NCBI GenBank assembly: GCA_965227875.1
Contig: OZ245783.1
Location: 3,224,001-3,288,000 of the forward strand
Source of the DNA: G965227875 sp965227875
GTDB taxonomy: Bacteria; Pseudomonadota; Alphaproteobacteria; Rhizobiales; JAJFHC01
Length of the DNA stretch: 64,000 nt
Direction: 5' to 3'
The notes beneath the pieces were generated by a model, which saw only the letters and a program-made list of their open reading frames with translations, did no database searches and had not been told where the DNA came from. Below, piece by piece: positions 1 through 7,987 of this stretch; within the stretch, counting starts at the first letter, position 1; each line of letters starts with the position of its first letter. A program made the translations under genes and the position numbers.

Positions 1-1
1 G

Positions 2-235
2 CCCGACGTGTTCTCGCGCATGCACGCCGCCAGCGTTTCGGACACGTTCGGCGCGGCCCTCCTGCTCATCGGCATGGCGCTGCAGACCAGCGATCCGCTC
101 GTGATCGTGCGGCTCGCGATCCTGCTGGGACTCCTTCTCTTCACCGGCCCGGTCGCGACCCACGCGCTGGCCCAGGCGTCGATTGCCGCCGGCCTCAAGC
201 CGATGCTGCACGACAAGAAGGAGAAGCAGTCATAG
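2..235 (+). CDS. mnhG: Cation/proton antiporter subunit G (MnhG/PhaG), 5' end outside window
   Basis: C-terminal 77 residues of a MnhG/MrpG/PhaG-type subunit; the gene starts before the window. The frame is open from base 2. Visible are the family stretch SRMHAASVSDTFGA and two hydrophobic segments, followed by a charged tail ending KDKKEKQS-like (HDKKEKQS). In Mrp-type complexes subunit G is a small membrane protein needed for assembly of the antiporter. The stop codon TAG at 233-235 overlaps an ATA codon that may start the next gene, and the same stretch carries an AAGGAG ribosome-binding site at 218-223. The whole run to 6429 is tightly packed and on one strand, so this is one operon. The family call is secure; the exact length cannot be judged. 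Confidence 0.85.
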   Translation, partial: PDVFSRMHAASVSDTFGAALLLIGMALQTSDPLVIVRLAILLGLLLFTGPVATHALAQASIAAGLKPMLHDKKEKQS

Positions 236-249
236 AAGCCTACGTAAAT

Positions 250-789
250 ATGGTGCTGCTGACCCTGATGGCGGCGGTGACCGTCGGAGTGGTGCGCGTG
301 CGCAACCTTTTTTCCGTGGTCATCCTGGGCGGCATATACAGTTTCCTGATGGCCAGCGTGATGATCGTGCTCGACGCGGTCGACGTGGCCATGACGGAGG
401 CGTCCGTCGGTGCCGGCGTGTCCACCGTGCTGATGCTGACGGTGCTCTACCTCACGAAAACCGAGGAATCGACACCGGCCCACACGCCACTCGTGCCGCT
501 TTTCGTCGCCGTGGTGACCGCGGCCCTGTTGATCTACGGCACGCTCGACCTCTACCCCTTCGGTGCTGCGGATACGCCGGTCCACCAGCACGTGGGCCCC
601 TATTATCTCGAGCAATCCATTCCGCAGACGGGTGTGCCCAATGTGGTCACGTCGGTCCTGGCAAGCTATCGCGGCTTCGACACGCTGGGTGAGACGGCGG
701 TGATCTTCACGGCCGGAATCGCCGTACTCCTGCTGCTGCGGACCGGTCGCCGGAAACCGGAGAACGCGACAGAGGAGGGCGAAGAATGA
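250..789 (+). CDS. Antiporter subunit with DUF4040 and MbhE-like regions
   Basis: A membrane protein of 179 residues from the ATG at 250. The first ~85 residues match the DUF4040/MbhD type (NLFSVVILGGIYS, then VDVAMTEASVGAG) and the rest resembles MbhE. In group 1 Mrp systems these parts form the C-terminal tail of the large MrpA subunit; here they are a separate gene, as in archaeal Mbh-type complexes. The start is doubtful: the ATG at 250 has no ribosome-binding site, whereas AAGGAG at 218-223 sits eight bases before an in-frame ATA at 232 that would overlap the previous stop as ATAG and add six residues. The 3' end overlaps the next gene by four bases (ATGA). Confidence 0.85.
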   Translation: MVLLTLMAAVTVGVVRVRNLFSVVILGGIYSFLMASVMIVLDAVDVAMTEASVGAGVSTVLMLTVLYLTKTEESTPAHTPLVPLFVAVVTAALLIYGTLDLYPFGAADTPVHQHVGPYYLEQSIPQTGVPNVVTSVLASYRGFDTLGETAVIFTAGIAVLLLLRTGRRKPENATEEGEE

Positions 790-1202
790 AACGCGACATC
801 GTCCTCCGGATCATGACCAAGTTGATCCTGCCGTTCATCCTGGTCTTCGCGCTCTACGTCCAGTTCCACGGCGATTTCGGCCCCGGCGGAGGTTTCCAGG
901 CGGGCGTCATCGCCGCGGCGTCGATCATTCTCTATTCGATCGTTTACGGTCTGTCTGCGGCACAGCGCATCGCACCGCCATGGGTCGTTGAACTGTTCAT
1001 TCCGGCCGGTGTCCTGATTTTTGCGGGGACCGGCGTGGTTTCCATGTTCATGGGCGGCAATTACCTTAACTATTCCGTTCTCTCCAGCGATCCTGTGGCC
1101 GGTCAGCATCTGGGGATTATCGTCATTGAACTCGGCGTCCTTGTAACTGTGTCGGGAACGATGCTGGCGATTTTCTATGCGTTCGCGGGCAGGGGGCGCT
1201 GA
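786..1202 (+). CDS. mnhB: Cation/proton antiporter subunit B (MnhB/MrpB)
   Basis: A 138-residue membrane protein of the MnhB family. The hallmark FHGDFGPGGGFQAG lies near residue 28-41, and about four hydrophobic segments follow. MrpB-type subunits are structural parts of the membrane arm of Mrp antiporters, which exchange Na+ or K+ for protons across the inner membrane. The gene starts in an ATGA overlap with the preceding DUF4040 gene, and its stop TGA (1200-1202) overlaps the next ATG by one base. Length is normal for the family. Confidence 0.92.
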   Translation: MKRDIVLRIMTKLILPFILVFALYVQFHGDFGPGGGFQAGVIAAASIILYSIVYGLSAAQRIAPPWVVELFIPAGVLIFAGTGVVSMFMGGNYLNYSVLSSDPVAGQHLGIIVIELGVLVTVSGTMLAIFYAFAGRGR

Positions 1203-1567
1203 TGGAATATCTTGAAGGCATCGTGAACCACTACAACCAGTGGGTGACCATATTTCTCATGGTGTCGGGCCTGTACATTGTCGTCGCCCGCGGCAACATG
1301 GTGAAAAAACTGGTCGGGCTCGCCCTGTTCCAGACGTCGGTTTATCTGCTTTACCTTTCGCCGGGCAAGATACTGGGCGGGACCCCTCCCATCCTCGCCG
1401 ATGGCTTTACGGTCTACTCAAATCCGCTGCCGCATGTGCTGATCCTGACAGCGATCGTCGTCGGCGTGGCGACGCTTGCCCTCGGCCTGGCGCTCGTCGT
1501 CCGCATCAACGAGGCCTTCGGCACGATCGAGGAAGATGAATTGTTCGAGAAGGGCGCCGACCAATGA
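1202..1567 (+). CDS. mnhC: Cation/proton antiporter subunit C (NuoK-like)
   Basis: A 121-residue MnhC/MrpC subunit, homologous to complex I subunit NuoK. Three hydrophobic helices are visible, with the typical central stretch GLALFQTSVYLLYL and the later LTAIVVGVATLALGLAL. NuoK-like subunits contribute carboxylate residues to the proton path between the antiporter-like subunits. It overlaps both neighbours (one base upstream, ATGA downstream), which indicates translational coupling in the operon. Length is standard. Confidence 0.92.
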   Translation: MEYLEGIVNHYNQWVTIFLMVSGLYIVVARGNMVKKLVGLALFQTSVYLLYLSPGKILGGTPPILADGFTVYSNPLPHVLILTAIVVGVATLALGLALVVRINEAFGTIEEDELFEKGADQ

Positions 1568-3045
1568 TAGCGGCGAATTTGCCGGCCCTGCAGGTCGTCC
1601 TTCCCCTCCTGGCTTCGGTCTTCTGCGCCTTCTTCCGGCGCGGCAACGTGGCCTGGCTCATTGCGCTGGTGACGAGCTGGACGCTTCCCGTGATCGCGCT
1701 TTCGCTGCTGTCCGATACGGTTTCGGGCGGAACGATCTCCTACGCCATGGGGGGATGGGAGCCGCCCTTCGGCATCGAGTACCGGGTCGACGCCGCGAAC
1801 GCATTCGTTCTGTGCCTGGTTTCGGTGATCGGCGCGGTGGTCATGCCCTATGCGCGTGCAAGCGTCGCCAAGGAGATCGGCGAGGACCAGCAGGCCTGGT
1901 TCTACACCATGTATCTTCTCTGCCTCGCGGGCCTGCTCGGAATCACGATCACGAACGACGCATTCAACACGTTCGTCTTCCTCGAGGTGTCCTCGCTGTC
2001 GACCTATGCGCTCATTGCGCTGGGCCGCGACAAGCGCGCCCTGCTTGCCGCCTATCAGTACCTGATCATGGGCACGATCGGTGCGACGCTGTTCGTCATC
2101 GGCATCGGCATGCTCTATTCGGTCACCGGCACGCTCAATCTCACCGATCTCGCCGGCCGCCTTCCGCTCCTCGAGAACACCCGGCCGGCCTATGTGGCGC
2201 TCGCTTTCATAACGGTCGGGATCAGTCTCAAGCTCGCGCTCTTTCCTCTGCATGTCTGGCTGCCCAACGCCTACGCCTACGCCCCGTCGGTCGCCACTGT
2301 GTTTCTCGCCGCGACGGCGACGAAGGTGGCCGTCTACCTGCTTCTGCGTTTCTTCTTCTCCGTCTTCGGCATCGAGCTTGTCTTCGAAACGCTCCCCGTC
2401 ACGGAAATCTTCCTGGTTCTCTCGATCTGCGCCATGTTCGGCGCCTCGATCGTGGCCGTGTTCCAGGATGACCTGAAACGCATGCTCGCCTATTCGTCGG
2501 TGGCGCAGATCGGCTACATCACGCTCGGCCTCTGCCTCGCCAACCAGGCCGGTGTGGCCGGCGCGGTCGTGCATCTCTTCAACCATGCCGTGATGAAGGC
2601 CGCCCTCTTCATGGCGCTCGGCGGCGTGATCTACCGCATCGGCACTGTCCACCTGCCGGATCTCGCCGGGCTCGGCCGCACCATGCCGGTCTCCATGGCC
2701 GTGTTCACAATCGCCGGGCTCGCGATCATCGGCACGCCCGGAACCGTCGGTTTCATCAGCAAGTGGTATCTCGGGGTGGCGGCGCTCGAGGAAGGCTGGT
2801 GGTGGCTTGTGTTCCTTATCGTCGCCAGTTCGATCATATCCGTCGTCTATATCGGCCGCGTCGTCGAGATGGTCTGGTTCCGGGAAGCGAGTGAAGTCAG
2901 TGCGAAGGCGAGCGAACCGCCCTATTCGATGCTGGTGCCGATGCTGCTTCTGGTGATCTTCACGATCTACTTCGGACTTGACACGCGCATGACCGCAGGC
3001 GTTGCGGTCCAGGCGGCCGACGTTCTCATGGCAGGGTTCAAATGA
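1564..3045 (+). CDS. mnhD: Proton-conducting antiporter subunit, MnhD type (first copy)
   Basis: A 493-residue integral membrane protein of the NuoL/NuoM/NuoN (Proton_antipo_M) superfamily, with about 14 predicted helices. The stretch WLPNAYAYAPSVATVFLAA near residue 235 and the lysine in TVGFISKWYL near residue 395 are typical of the MrpD branch and of the proton path. It would couple proton movement to cation export. It is the first of three such large subunits in this operon, which is more than the usual MrpA plus MrpD pair. Start and stop overlap both neighbours by four bases. Confidence 0.93.
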   Translation: MIAANLPALQVVLPLLASVFCAFFRRGNVAWLIALVTSWTLPVIALSLLSDTVSGGTISYAMGGWEPPFGIEYRVDAANAFVLCLVSVIGAVVMPYARASVAKEIGEDQQAWFYTMYLLCLAGLLGITITNDAFNTFVFLEVSSLSTYALIALGRDKRALLAAYQYLIMGTIGATLFVIGIGMLYSVTGTLNLTDLAGRLPLLENTRPAYVALAFITVGISLKLALFPLHVWLPNAYAYAPSVATVFLAATATKVAVYLLLRFFFSVFGIELVFETLPVTEIFLVLSICAMFGASIVAVFQDDLKRMLAYSSVAQIGYITLGLCLANQAGVAGAVVHLFNHAVMKAALFMALGGVIYRIGTVHLPDLAGLGRTMPVSMAVFTIAGLAIIGTPGTVGFISKWYLGVAALEEGWWWLVFLIVASSIISVVYIGRVVEMVWFREASEVSAKASEPPYSMLVPMLLLVIFTIYFGLDTRMTAGVAVQAADVLMAGFK

Positions 3046-4499
3046 GCGCCGAAAGCCTGATCATAGCGGCGCTGGTGCTGCCGACCGCGGCCATGTTCGC
3101 GATCCTCTTCCTTGGACGCGCGCCCAACCTGCGCGAGGCGGCCACGCTGTCGACCGCCGTCGTGCTGTTCGTCGTCGTGCTCATGCTCTACGGCCATGTC
3201 TCGGACGGTGCCCGGCCCGAAGTGTCCTTCGGATTCGTGGTGCCCGGTATCAGCATGGCCTTCAAGGTCGAGCCCCTGGGCATGCTCTTCGCGATGATCG
3301 CGTCGGGTCTCTGGATCGTGAACTCGATCTATTCGATCGGTTACATGCGCGGCAACAACGAGCCGCGCCAGACGCAGTTCTACATGTGTTTCGCGGTGGC
3401 CATCGCCAGCACGCTTGGCATCGCATTCGCCGAGAACCTGTTCACGCTGTTCATCTTCTACGAGATCCTCACCCTGTCGACCTATCCGCTGGTCACGCAC
3501 AAGGGCAATGACGACGCCAAGCGCGGCGGACGGGTCTACCTGACCCTGCTGCTGGGCACGTCCATGGGGTTCCTGCTTCCGGCCATCCTGTGGACATACG
3601 TGGCCTCCGGTACGATGAGTTTCTCCGTCGGCGGCATTCTCGCCGGCAAGGTGGACGACGGTCTGATCGGCATATTGCTGGCGCTCTACGCGTTCGGCAT
3701 CGGCAAGGCCGCGCTGATGCCGTTCCACTTCTGGCTGCCTGCGGCAATGGTGGCGCCGACGCCGGTCAGCGCGCTTCTGCACGCCGTCGCGGTCGTCAAG
3801 GCCGGCGTGTTCAGCATCCTCAAGGTCGTCGTCTATGTCTTCGGCATCGAAACGCTCAGCCAGAGCGGGACCGCCGGATGGCTGCTCTACGCGGCAGGCG
3901 GCACCGTTCTCATCGCGTCGTTCGTGGCGCTGCGCCAGGACAACCTGAAGAAGCGGCTCGCCTATTCCACGGTCAGCCAGCTTTCCTACGTCATTCTCGC
4001 CGCCGCAATCCTCGCGCCGATCTCCGCGGTCGGTGCGGCCATGCATATCGCCGCCCACGCGGTGAGCAAGATCACGCTCTTCTTCGCGGCCGGATCGATC
4101 TACACCGCCGCGCACTACACCGAGATAAGCCAGCTCAACGGCATCGGCCGGCGCATGCCCTGGACCATGGCCGCGTTCGCCGTCGGGGCGGTCAGCATGA
4201 TCGGCGTGCCCCCCACCGCGGGTTTCCTCGGCAAATGGTTCATGTTCGTCGGCGCCCTCGATACCGAACAGTGGGTGGCGGTGATCGTCATCATCGCCAG
4301 TACGCTGCTCAATGCGGCCTATTTCCTTCCCATCATCGCCAGGGCGTTCTTCGTCGCACCGGACGAGGGTTCTGCCGAGCACGGAGAAGCGCCGCTGCCC
4401 ATCGTGATCGCCCTCACGGCGACCGCCGCCGCGACGATCCTGCTGTTCCTGTTCCCCGGTGTGCCGCTCGGTCTGGCGCGCGCAATGGTTGGAGGTTAG
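3042..4499 (+). CDS. Proton-conducting antiporter subunit, MrpA/NuoL-like core
   Basis: A 485-residue membrane protein of the same superfamily. Its central motif APTPVSALLHAVAVVKAG (near residue 240) is that of NuoL, MrpA and MbhH rather than MrpD. It therefore probably plays the role of the N-terminal half of MrpA, while the C-terminal half of MrpA is supplied by the separate DUF4040 gene upstream. A conserved lysine follows in TAGFLGKWFM. The gene overlaps the previous one by four bases and ends one base before the next GTG start. It could equally be called a second MnhD; the family is certain, the subunit label less so. Confidence 0.9.
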   Translation: MSAESLIIAALVLPTAAMFAILFLGRAPNLREAATLSTAVVLFVVVLMLYGHVSDGARPEVSFGFVVPGISMAFKVEPLGMLFAMIASGLWIVNSIYSIGYMRGNNEPRQTQFYMCFAVAIASTLGIAFAENLFTLFIFYEILTLSTYPLVTHKGNDDAKRGGRVYLTLLLGTSMGFLLPAILWTYVASGTMSFSVGGILAGKVDDGLIGILLALYAFGIGKAALMPFHFWLPAAMVAPTPVSALLHAVAVVKAGVFSILKVVVYVFGIETLSQSGTAGWLLYAAGGTVLIASFVALRQDNLKKRLAYSTVSQLSYVILAAAILAPISAVGAAMHIAAHAVSKITLFFAAGSIYTAAHYTEISQLNGIGRRMPWTMAAFAVGAVSMIGVPPTAGFLGKWFMFVGALDTEQWVAVIVIIASTLLNAAYFLPIIARAFFVAPDEGSAEHGEAPLPIVIALTATAAATILLFLFPGVPLGLARAMVGG

Positions 4500-4739
4500 G
4501 TGATGGACGATCATTGGCTGGTTCGGCCGAAGACGATCAGGCAGCTCTGGTGGGGCGGGTGCATAATCCTCGCGCTCACCGTCGTCGCGGACCTTTTCGT
4601 GCACCATCATCCGCATTTCGGGATCGACGGGACTTTCGGTTTCGCCGCCTGGTTCGGTTTTGTCGCCTGCGTCATCCTCGTTGTCGGATCCAAGGCGCTT
4701 GGCGCCATCCTGAAGCGCCCGGACACCTATTATGACTGA
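4500..4739 (+). CDS. Small membrane protein of the antiporter operon
   Basis: A 79-residue protein with two hydrophobic segments (about residues 15-32 and 40-62). Between them is a histidine-rich turn, VHHHPHFGIDG, and the C-terminus is charged (LKRPDTYYD). GGAGG at 4491-4495 serves either the GTG at 4500 or the ATG at 4503. The gene sits between two large antiporter subunits and overlaps the following one by eight bases, so it is almost certainly a component or assembly partner of the complex. I do not recognise a named family; it is not MnhE, MnhF or MnhG. The function is inferred from position only. Confidence 0.8.
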   Translation: MMDDHWLVRPKTIRQLWWGGCIILALTVVADLFVHHHPHFGIDGTFGFAAWFGFVACVILVVGSKALGAILKRPDTYYD

Positions 4740-6429
4740 CGGTTTCGCCATACCGCCTGGGCTGGTCATGATCATCGCCGGCCTGGTCCTGCCCTTCTGC
4801 AAAGGGCATACGCGGACTGCGGTGCTCCTGGGCGGACCTCTTCTGGCACTCATGGCGGTCTGGTCGCTGCCGGACGGCGTCAGCCTGATCTACGGCTACC
4901 TCGGCTACGATCTGGTTCTGGTCAAGGCCGATGCGCTCAGCCGCATCTTCGCGACCATTTTCTGCATCATGGGTTTCGGCGGCGGGTTGTTCGCGCTGAA
5001 CCAGGGACGCACCACCGAATTGTCGGCCGCATTCGTCTATGCCGGGTCGGCCGTCGGCGTGACGTTCTGCGGCGATCTGATCAGCCTGTTCATATTCTGG
5101 GAAATCATGGCCGTCGCCTCCACGATCGTGGTCTGGTGCGGCGGAGAGGGCGCGCGCAAGGCCGGGATACGGTACGCCTCGGTACACTTCCTCGGCGGCG
5201 TTCTTCTCATGGCCGGCATCGCGGGCGAGATCTCGGCGACCGGTTCGATTGAATTCAACTCCATGGTCCCGGACACGACGGCCCGCTGGCTGATCCTGGC
5301 CGGCTTCCTCATCAATGCCGGCGCGCCACCGCTGTCGGCGTGGTTGCCCGACGCCTATCCGGAAGGCTCCTGGAGCGGCACGGTCTTCCTCTCGGCCTTC
5401 ACCACGAAGACCGCCGTGTACGTGCTGATGCGCGGTTTCCCCGGCGCGGAAATCCTGATCTTCGTCGGCCTCTACATGATCTTCTACGGAATCGTGTACG
5501 CGATCCTGGAAAACGACATGCGCCGCATTCTGGCCTACAGCATTGTCAACCAGGTGGGCTTCATGGTCTGCGGCATCGGCATCGGGACCGAGATGGCGCT
5601 GAACGGCGCGGCGGCCCATGCGTTCGCCCACATCATCTACAAGGCGCTTCTGCTCATGTCCGCCGGTTCGGTCCTGCTCATGACCGGCAAGCGGAAATGC
5701 ACCGATCTCGGCGGCCTTTTCCGGACCATGCCGCTGACCGCAATTTGCGGCATTATCGGCGCACTCGCCATCTCCGCCTTTCCCTTTACGTCCGGCTTTG
5801 TCAGCAAGTCGATGATTTCGCAGGCCGCCGCCGACCAGCACATGATGATCGTCTGGATGCTGCTGGCCGCCGCCTCCGCGGGCGTGTTCCTGCACGCCGG
5901 CATCAAGTTCCCGTGGTTCGTGTTCTTTCAGAAGGACTCGGGCATGCGGCCCGACGAGCCGCCGTGGAACATGAAGGCGGCCATGGTCTTCTTCTCCTTC
6001 CTCTGCATCATCATCGGCATCATCCCGGGCCCGCTCTATGCCCTGCTGCCCTATACGGTGGAATACGTGCCCTATACAGGCAGCCACATCGTCAGCCAGT
6101 TGCAGTTGCTCCTGTTCTCCGGGCTCGCATTCTTCCTCCTGCTGGGCATGCTCAAGCGGACCCTCACGATCACGCTCGACTTCGACTGGTTCTACCGCGG
6201 ACTCGGGCGGGTGCTCGCCGTGGAGTTCGATTCCAAGAGCACGAAGGCCTGGGCGGCGGTCGCCGACCGCCTCTATCGCACCGCTTCCAGATTCGTGGCC
6301 ACCCTCTACAGGCATCACGGCCCGCATGGTGTACTCGCGCGTACATGGCCGACCGGCAGCATGGCCTTCTGGGCGACCTTCCTGCTCGGAACCTACCTGA
6401 TCGCTTATTTTCTGCTGCTTTCAGAGTAG
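4732..6429 (+). CDS. mnhD: Proton-conducting antiporter subunit, MnhD type (third large subunit)
   Basis: A 565-residue membrane protein of the Proton_antipo_M superfamily, the third in the operon and the last gene before a 405-base gap. The motif WLPDAYPEGSWSGTVFLSA near residue 204 is MrpD-like, and a lysine follows in TSGFVSKSMI near residue 360. It is about 70 residues longer than the first copy because of a C-terminal extension after residue ~490: a soluble stretch containing DFDWFYRGLG, then a final transmembrane helix. That DWFYR feature also occurs in some MrpD/NuoL-type proteins. It overlaps the small gene upstream by eight bases. Confidence 0.92.
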   Translation: MTDGFAIPPGLVMIIAGLVLPFCKGHTRTAVLLGGPLLALMAVWSLPDGVSLIYGYLGYDLVLVKADALSRIFATIFCIMGFGGGLFALNQGRTTELSAAFVYAGSAVGVTFCGDLISLFIFWEIMAVASTIVVWCGGEGARKAGIRYASVHFLGGVLLMAGIAGEISATGSIEFNSMVPDTTARWLILAGFLINAGAPPLSAWLPDAYPEGSWSGTVFLSAFTTKTAVYVLMRGFPGAEILIFVGLYMIFYGIVYAILENDMRRILAYSIVNQVGFMVCGIGIGTEMALNGAAAHAFAHIIYKALLLMSAGSVLLMTGKRKCTDLGGLFRTMPLTAICGIIGALAISAFPFTSGFVSKSMISQAAADQHMMIVWMLLAAASAGVFLHAGIKFPWFVFFQKDSGMRPDEPPWNMKAAMVFFSFLCIIIGIIPGPLYALLPYTVEYVPYTGSHIVSQLQLLLFSGLAFFLLLGMLKRTLTITLDFDWFYRGLGRVLAVEFDSKSTKAWAAVADRLYRTASRFVATLYRHHGPHGVLARTWPTGSMAFWATFLLGTYLIAYFLLLSE

Positions 6430-6834
6430 TTTGGCAGCCAGCCGGGCTGCGCGAGAACCGCATTTGACCGCTGTCAATTGTTCAACGGCTCCGCCCTTAA
6501 CGTAAAACTTCATTAGTATTGACGGCAAAATAGGGGTCAATTTTGACTCCATCAAATTTTTTGCCTGAAATTTACTGTAAAAAATTCTTGGCGCTCTGGA
6601 CAAACTCTGTGTACCTGTGTATTCACGATGTCAAAGTCGCGGTTTGAAAGCGGCGGTCGGGGGGCTAAGAGCAAAGCGGAGAGGCGATGCTTCCAACCCA
6701 TCGTCGCTCACGAAGTCAAACCGATACGGCGAACCAACGCCGTACTTAGTATTTATCTTAGAGTTGACGTTCGCTTCGGATGTGCAGATTTGCAACCTCC
6801 GTTGCACGGTGACTCGCAATGGAAGCAGGACATT
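6430..6834 (+). other. Non-coding gap, AT-rich, upstream of mucR
   Basis: These 405 bases lie between the antiporter operon and mucR. The part from about 6480 to 6600 is clearly AT-rich against the GC-rich surroundings and has A- and T-runs (for example CAAATTTTTTGCC near 6553). It also holds a six-base inverted repeat, ATTGAC at 6518-6523 with GTCAAT at 6536-6541. MucR proteins are known to bind AT-rich DNA and to repress their own genes, so this is the likely mucR promoter and autoregulatory region. An in-frame extension of mucR back to 6628 exists but lacks family similarity. No clear -35/-10 pair could be assigned. Confidence 0.5.
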
Positions 6835-7245
6835 ATGGAATCTAAAGCAGATCTGGTCGACCTCACTGCGGAAATCGTTGCGGCATATGTCAGCAACAAT
6901 GCGGTCGTATCAGGTGACCTATCCGGCATCATCTCCGATGTACACAAGGCTCTCGAGAGCGCCGTCAACGGGGGTGGTGAAGCGGAAGCTCCGCCGCTGA
7001 AGCCGGCCGTTTCGGTCCGCAAGTCGATCACGCCCGATCACATCATATGTCTCGAAGACGGCAAGAAGTTCAAGTCGCTCAAGCGCCATCTGCGGACGCA
7101 CTACAACCTCACGCCCGAGGAATATCGCGAGAAATGGGGCTTGCCCCATGACTACCCGATGGTCGCGCCGAACTACGCCGCGGCTCGCTCCAATCTTGCC
7201 AAAAAGATGGGCCTCGGCCAGAAGGGACGCCGCGCCAGCAAGTAG
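6835..7245 (+). CDS. mucR: MucR/Ros-family transcriptional regulator
   Basis: A 136-residue zinc-finger regulator of the Ros/MucR family, which acts in alphaproteobacteria as a global, H-NS-like repressor of AT-rich promoters controlling exopolysaccharide, motility, cell cycle and virulence. The N-terminal LVDLTAEIVAAYVSNN is the family oligomerisation region. The finger is at residues 71-100 (CLEDGKKFKSLKRHLRTHY, then LTPEEYREKWGLP). Coordinating positions are C72, D75, H85 and H89, so the second zinc ligand is Asp instead of the Cys of Ros. The start at 6835 follows AGGA at 6827-6830 and matches homologue N-termini. A strong terminator follows. Confidence 0.95.
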   Translation: MESKADLVDLTAEIVAAYVSNNAVVSGDLSGIISDVHKALESAVNGGGEAEAPPLKPAVSVRKSITPDHIICLEDGKKFKSLKRHLRTHYNLTPEEYREKWGLPHDYPMVAPNYAAARSNLAKKMGLGQKGRRASK

Positions 7246-7266
7246 CGGCAGCGCCCGGAAGACTTC

Positions 7267-7298
7267 AAAAAAGGGGACGTCTCGGCGTTCCCTTTTTT
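7267..7298 (+). terminator. Rho-independent terminator after mucR
   Basis: A 13-base stem, AAAAAAGGGGACG at 7267-7279 paired with CGTTCCCTTTTTT at 7286-7298 (one G-T pair), with loop TCTCGG. The right arm ends in six T residues. It begins 22 bases after the mucR stop. The A-run on the left arm means it could also act on the other strand. Confidence 0.88.
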
Positions 7299-7461
7299 CG
7301 TTTGGGACGTGGTTTCAATTCGGGCGGAAACCGGGCGAAATCATGGTCGGGCGCCTCAATTCGCCTTGCGCGGATTCGGACTTTCGATTCATAGTTGCCT
7401 GGATGATTCGAAACGCTGAAACATCTTCCCGACCACACGCGACAGAGAGGACACCCGTGCG

Positions 7462-7980
7462 ATGACCGCATCACCGGAACTGGCCTTTCGCGCTCAGCTG
7501 GTCGTCCCCGAACAACGCGAGCTCTACGACTACTGGCGCCATCGCTGCGATGGCCGCCAGATGCCGGCGCGCGAAGACATTTCGCCCATGCAGTTTCCGC
7601 GCCTGCTCCCCTTCGTCAGCCTGATCGACGTGCTGGACGAATCCGGGCGCTTCCGGGTCAGGCTTGCCGGAACCCGGCTTCGTGAGATCTACGATCGCGA
7701 GATCACGGGCGAGTATCTCGACGAACTCGATTTCGGGGAAAAGACGGACTACTGGATGTCGGCCTACCGGCGTGTGGTGGAGGACGGCCGCCCCGCTCAG
7801 GGGGTGGTGCGGGGACCGCGCCGCGACAAGGAACATCTCGTGCAGTTCTGGCTCCGCTTGCCGCTGTCGCCAGACCAGTCGAGCGTCACGATGATCCTGT
7901 GCTACGACGCATTCGTTTCATCGGCGAAAGCACGCTCCGTCGGAGCGGACCTCGACGACATCATTCACGCCCGCGCCTGA
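7462..7980 (+). CDS. PAS_5-family protein
   Basis: A 172-residue soluble protein of the PAS_5 (DUF1488-unrelated, alphaproteobacterial PAS-like) family. Family features are the N-terminal LYDYWRHRCDGRQMPAREDI, then the core LPFVSLIDVLDESGRFRVRLAGTRL split over residues 45-70, and YDREITGEYLDEL. No output domain, transmembrane segment or signal peptide is visible. Such single PAS-like proteins are common in Hyphomicrobiales but their ligands and partners are unknown. The gene stands alone after the mucR terminator and converges on sufE with only seven bases between the stops. Confidence 0.8.
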   Translation: MTASPELAFRAQLVVPEQRELYDYWRHRCDGRQMPAREDISPMQFPRLLPFVSLIDVLDESGRFRVRLAGTRLREIYDREITGEYLDELDFGEKTDYWMSAYRRVVEDGRPAQGVVRGPRRDKEHLVQFWLRLPLSPDQSSVTMILCYDAFVSSAKARSVGADLDDIIHARA

Positions 7981-7987
7981 ACGCCGC

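Noticed and set aside
2967..6327. Long minus-strand open frames (628 and 551 codons) opposite the antiporter genes
   Set aside because: Compositionally biased (Asp, Arg, Gly, His) and antisense to well-conserved membrane proteins; no ribosome-binding sites or motifs.
6628..6834. Extended MucR N-terminus
   Set aside because: The extra 69 residues are not MucR-like and fall in AT-rich promoter DNA; ATG 6835 has a ribosome-binding site and family-like sequence.
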